A stretch of DNA of 64,000 bases from assembly GCF_047663525.1 (NCBI RefSeq), contig NC_092612.1, positions 1,645,501 through 1,709,500 of the forward strand, read 5' to 3'. Within the stretch, counting starts at the first letter, position 1, and the number at the start of each line of letters is the position of its first letter. The position numbers and the translations under genes are program-made. The stretch is from Anas platyrhynchos (Eukaryota; Chordata; Aves; Anseriformes; Anatidae). The notes below the pieces were generated by a model that worked only from the letters and a program-made list of their open reading frames with translations, was not told where the DNA came from and did not search any database. Below, in pieces: positions 61,905 to 64,000 of this stretch.

Positions 61905-62905
61905 CGGGTGATGACCCCAAGGGAGGGATCCCAAAGACCCCAAATAAGGGACCCCAATGACCCTAAGGAAGGGATCCCAGTGTCCCCAAGGGGACCCATT
62001 GACCCCAAGGAGGGGCCCCATGATCTTAATGAAGGAACCCTGGGGACCCCAAATAAGGGATCCTGGGGACCCCAGTGACCCTAAGGGAGGGGACTTTGGT
62101 GACCCTGAAGAAGGGGAACCCGGTGACCCTAAGAAGGGACCGTGGTGACCCCGAGGAAGGGAACCTTGGTGACCCTAAGAGGGATCACAGTGACCCTAAA
62201 GAAGGGGACCCCAGTGACCCTAAGGAGGGGGACCCTGGTGACCCCAATGAGGGATCCCAGAGACCCCAAGTAATAGGACCCCAGTGACCCTAAAGGGAGC
62301 CCTGGGTGGCCCCAAAGAGATCCTAGTGACCCCGAGGGGACCCTGGTGGCCCCAAGAGGTTGCAGTGACCCCAATAAGGGACACCGTGACCCCGAGGAAA
62401 GAGGACCCCGATAGACCCTAAAGGGACACGATGACCCCAGTGAAGAGGATCCTCAGGACCCAGTGACCCTAAGGGGGACCCCGCTGACTCTAAGGAAGGG
62501 GACCCCAGTGACCCTAAGGGGGGACTTTGGTGACCCTAAAGAGGACCCCGGTGACCCTGAGGTAGGGGGACCTTGGTGACCCCAAGAGAGGGATCCCAGT
62601 GACCCCAAATAAGGGATCCCAGTAACCCTAAGAAGGGACCCCAGTGGCTCTAAGGGACCCCGGTGACCCTAAGGAAGAGATCCCAATGACCCTAAGGAAG
62701 GGACACGTATGACCCCAAGGAAGGGAGTCCCACTGACCCTAAGGAAAGAGACCCAGTGACCCCTGAATAAGGGGGTCCAATGACCCAAGAGGACCCCGGT
62801 GACCCCGAGGAAGGAACCTTGGTGACCCCAAATAAGGTGACCCGGTGACCCCAAGGAGGCCCCGGTGACCCCAAAGGAACCCGGTGACCCCATGGGAGGG
62901 GCCCC
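61905..62905. repeat. Minisatellite downstream of the DNAJA gene
   Basis: About 1 kb of imperfect repeats with a period of roughly 20-35 bases built on GTGACCCTAAGGAAGGGACC and GACCCCAAATAAGGGATCCC. No coding or transposon signature is visible. Confidence 0.95.
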
Positions 62906-63540
62906 ACCCGGGAGGTGCCCCCGCGGGGCAGGGCCGTGCTGTGCCGGGCGCTGACTAGATGGGCACAGCCCCGAGTACACCCCCCCCAGCACACCCCAAA
63001 AATCCCCTGCGTGGGGGGGGGCGGTGGCGCGGAGCTTCCGCGGCAAACCCGGGGACCCCGATTTTTTTTTTGGGGGGGGCGTTCCCCTTAGCTGCTCCGC
63101 CCCCAGCCGAGGATGCTCTGGGTGGGGGTTGGAGGGAGGGTTGGGGCTGGACTGCCCCTCCTCTCCCCATAGATCTTGCCCCCCACCCCCCCCCAAAAAA
63201 AGAACTTTAAAGCCCCTGCACCCCAAGCCACAGCTCACAAAGCCCCCCATTTCCAGGCCCACGAGAGAGGACACAAAACCCAGACCCCAGAAATGGCTCG
63301 ACCCCTGCCCCCAGGAATGGAAGGTGGGCACCCCAGCTCCATGGGACCCCCCCGCCCCCGCCCCCAGAGCTACGAGCCCCCCCCAAACCAGCGCACATCC
63401 TTCCCTCGACCCCCCAGCCCCCCAGAGATTCAGCCCCCCAACCCCCCCAAACCCAGACTCACTCCCCCAAGCCACCCCCACTACAGGAGGCTGGCAGGAG
63501 GCGACCCGCATCCAGGCAGCCGTAGAGAGAGATGGGAAAG
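62906..63540. other. GC-rich spacer, nothing recognised
   Basis: Contains several C- and T-runs (63062-63078, 63180-63201). No open frame here has splice or homology support. Confidence 0.5.
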
Positions 63541-63940
63541 AGGATCCCGGTTTATAGAGCGGAGGCGGTGGTTTTCATTCAGCTACTGCACAAGAAGTCT
63601 GTAGACAAACAAATAAGTTAAAAAAGAAAAATAGTATTATTTTTTTTTTTTTTAAGAGCCCCGCCTGGCCGCTGCCACCTGGTCCCGGATGTTGGGGGGG
63701 TCTCTGAGGGGGCTGAGGACGCCTTCCAGGGCTGGATTTTGAGCCTGCCCCCCACCCTCCTCTCCCCCCCCAGCCTCCCCCTCCTCTTCCTCACCCCGTG
63801 AGTCAGGCCCCCTTTTTTTGTCACCCCAAAGGCAGCCCCATCTCGCCCCAGAAAATGGCTGCTCTTTGCCCCGGCGCGGCCCCCTCAGGACAACGTGGCT
63901 GCATCCCAGTCCTATGGGGGGAGAGAGAGCACCCAATTGC
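63540..63940 (-). other. Possible terminal exon and 3' UTR of an unidentified minus-strand gene
   Basis: On the minus strand a frame ends LEGVLSPLRDPPNIRDQ...RRGS with a stop at 63652-63654. An AT-rich, non-repetitive stretch (63560-63650) follows that looks like a 3' UTR. I could not recognise the peptide or fix a splice acceptor, and the gene would lie mostly outside the window. Low confidence. Confidence 0.2.
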
Positions 63941-64000
63941 CCCCCAAAAATGCCCCCAAGAAGGTCCCCGGCCCAGCCCCATCCCCCCTCCTCGTTTCTC

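Overview
The window reads as vertebrate nuclear DNA, most likely a bird microchromosome. Genes are compact, GC-rich and intron-split with GT-AG junctions. Introns and spacers are packed with long C and G runs and locus-specific minisatellites. The gene set (RHBG, HAPLN2, BCAN, NES) matches the human 1q22-q23 neighbourhood. I saw no bacterial features, no CRISPR, no rRNA or tRNA gene, and no retroviral or other virus-derived element.

Layout: 1-14.3 kb has no protein gene that I can support. It is a GC-rich spacer with two CpG-rich islands and several AT-rich islands carrying homeodomain-type cores. RHBG runs on the minus strand at 19221-14719 (10 exons, 456 aa). HAPLN2 is on the plus strand at 21198-22853 (5 coding exons, 341 aa). 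BCAN is on the minus strand at 32822-24229 (13 coding exons, 1009 aa), with a second, probably GPI-anchored ending at 27659. NES is on the plus strand at 40407-46941 (4 exons, 1473 aa). From 47.4 to 53.6 kb the DNA is almost entirely tandem repeats and C-rich low-complexity sequence. A CpG-rich promoter at 53.6-54.04 kb then leads into a DNAJA-type Hsp40 gene on the plus strand (coding exons 55661-60687). From 61.9 to 62.9 kb there is another minisatellite. The last 450 bases may be the tail of a minus-strand gene.

How the genes relate: HAPLN2 (link protein) and BCAN (lectican proteoglycan) are partners in the hyaluronan-based brain matrix and share the Ig-Link-Link architecture. NES is the neural-progenitor intermediate filament. 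RHBG is an ammonia channel. The DNAJA gene is a general co-chaperone and appears unrelated in function.

Exon coordinates were worked out by hand from splice consensus, phase continuity and remembered human proteins. Reading phase closes exactly for RHBG, HAPLN2, BCAN and NES. It does not close for the DNAJA gene, which carries several one-base run-length discrepancies.
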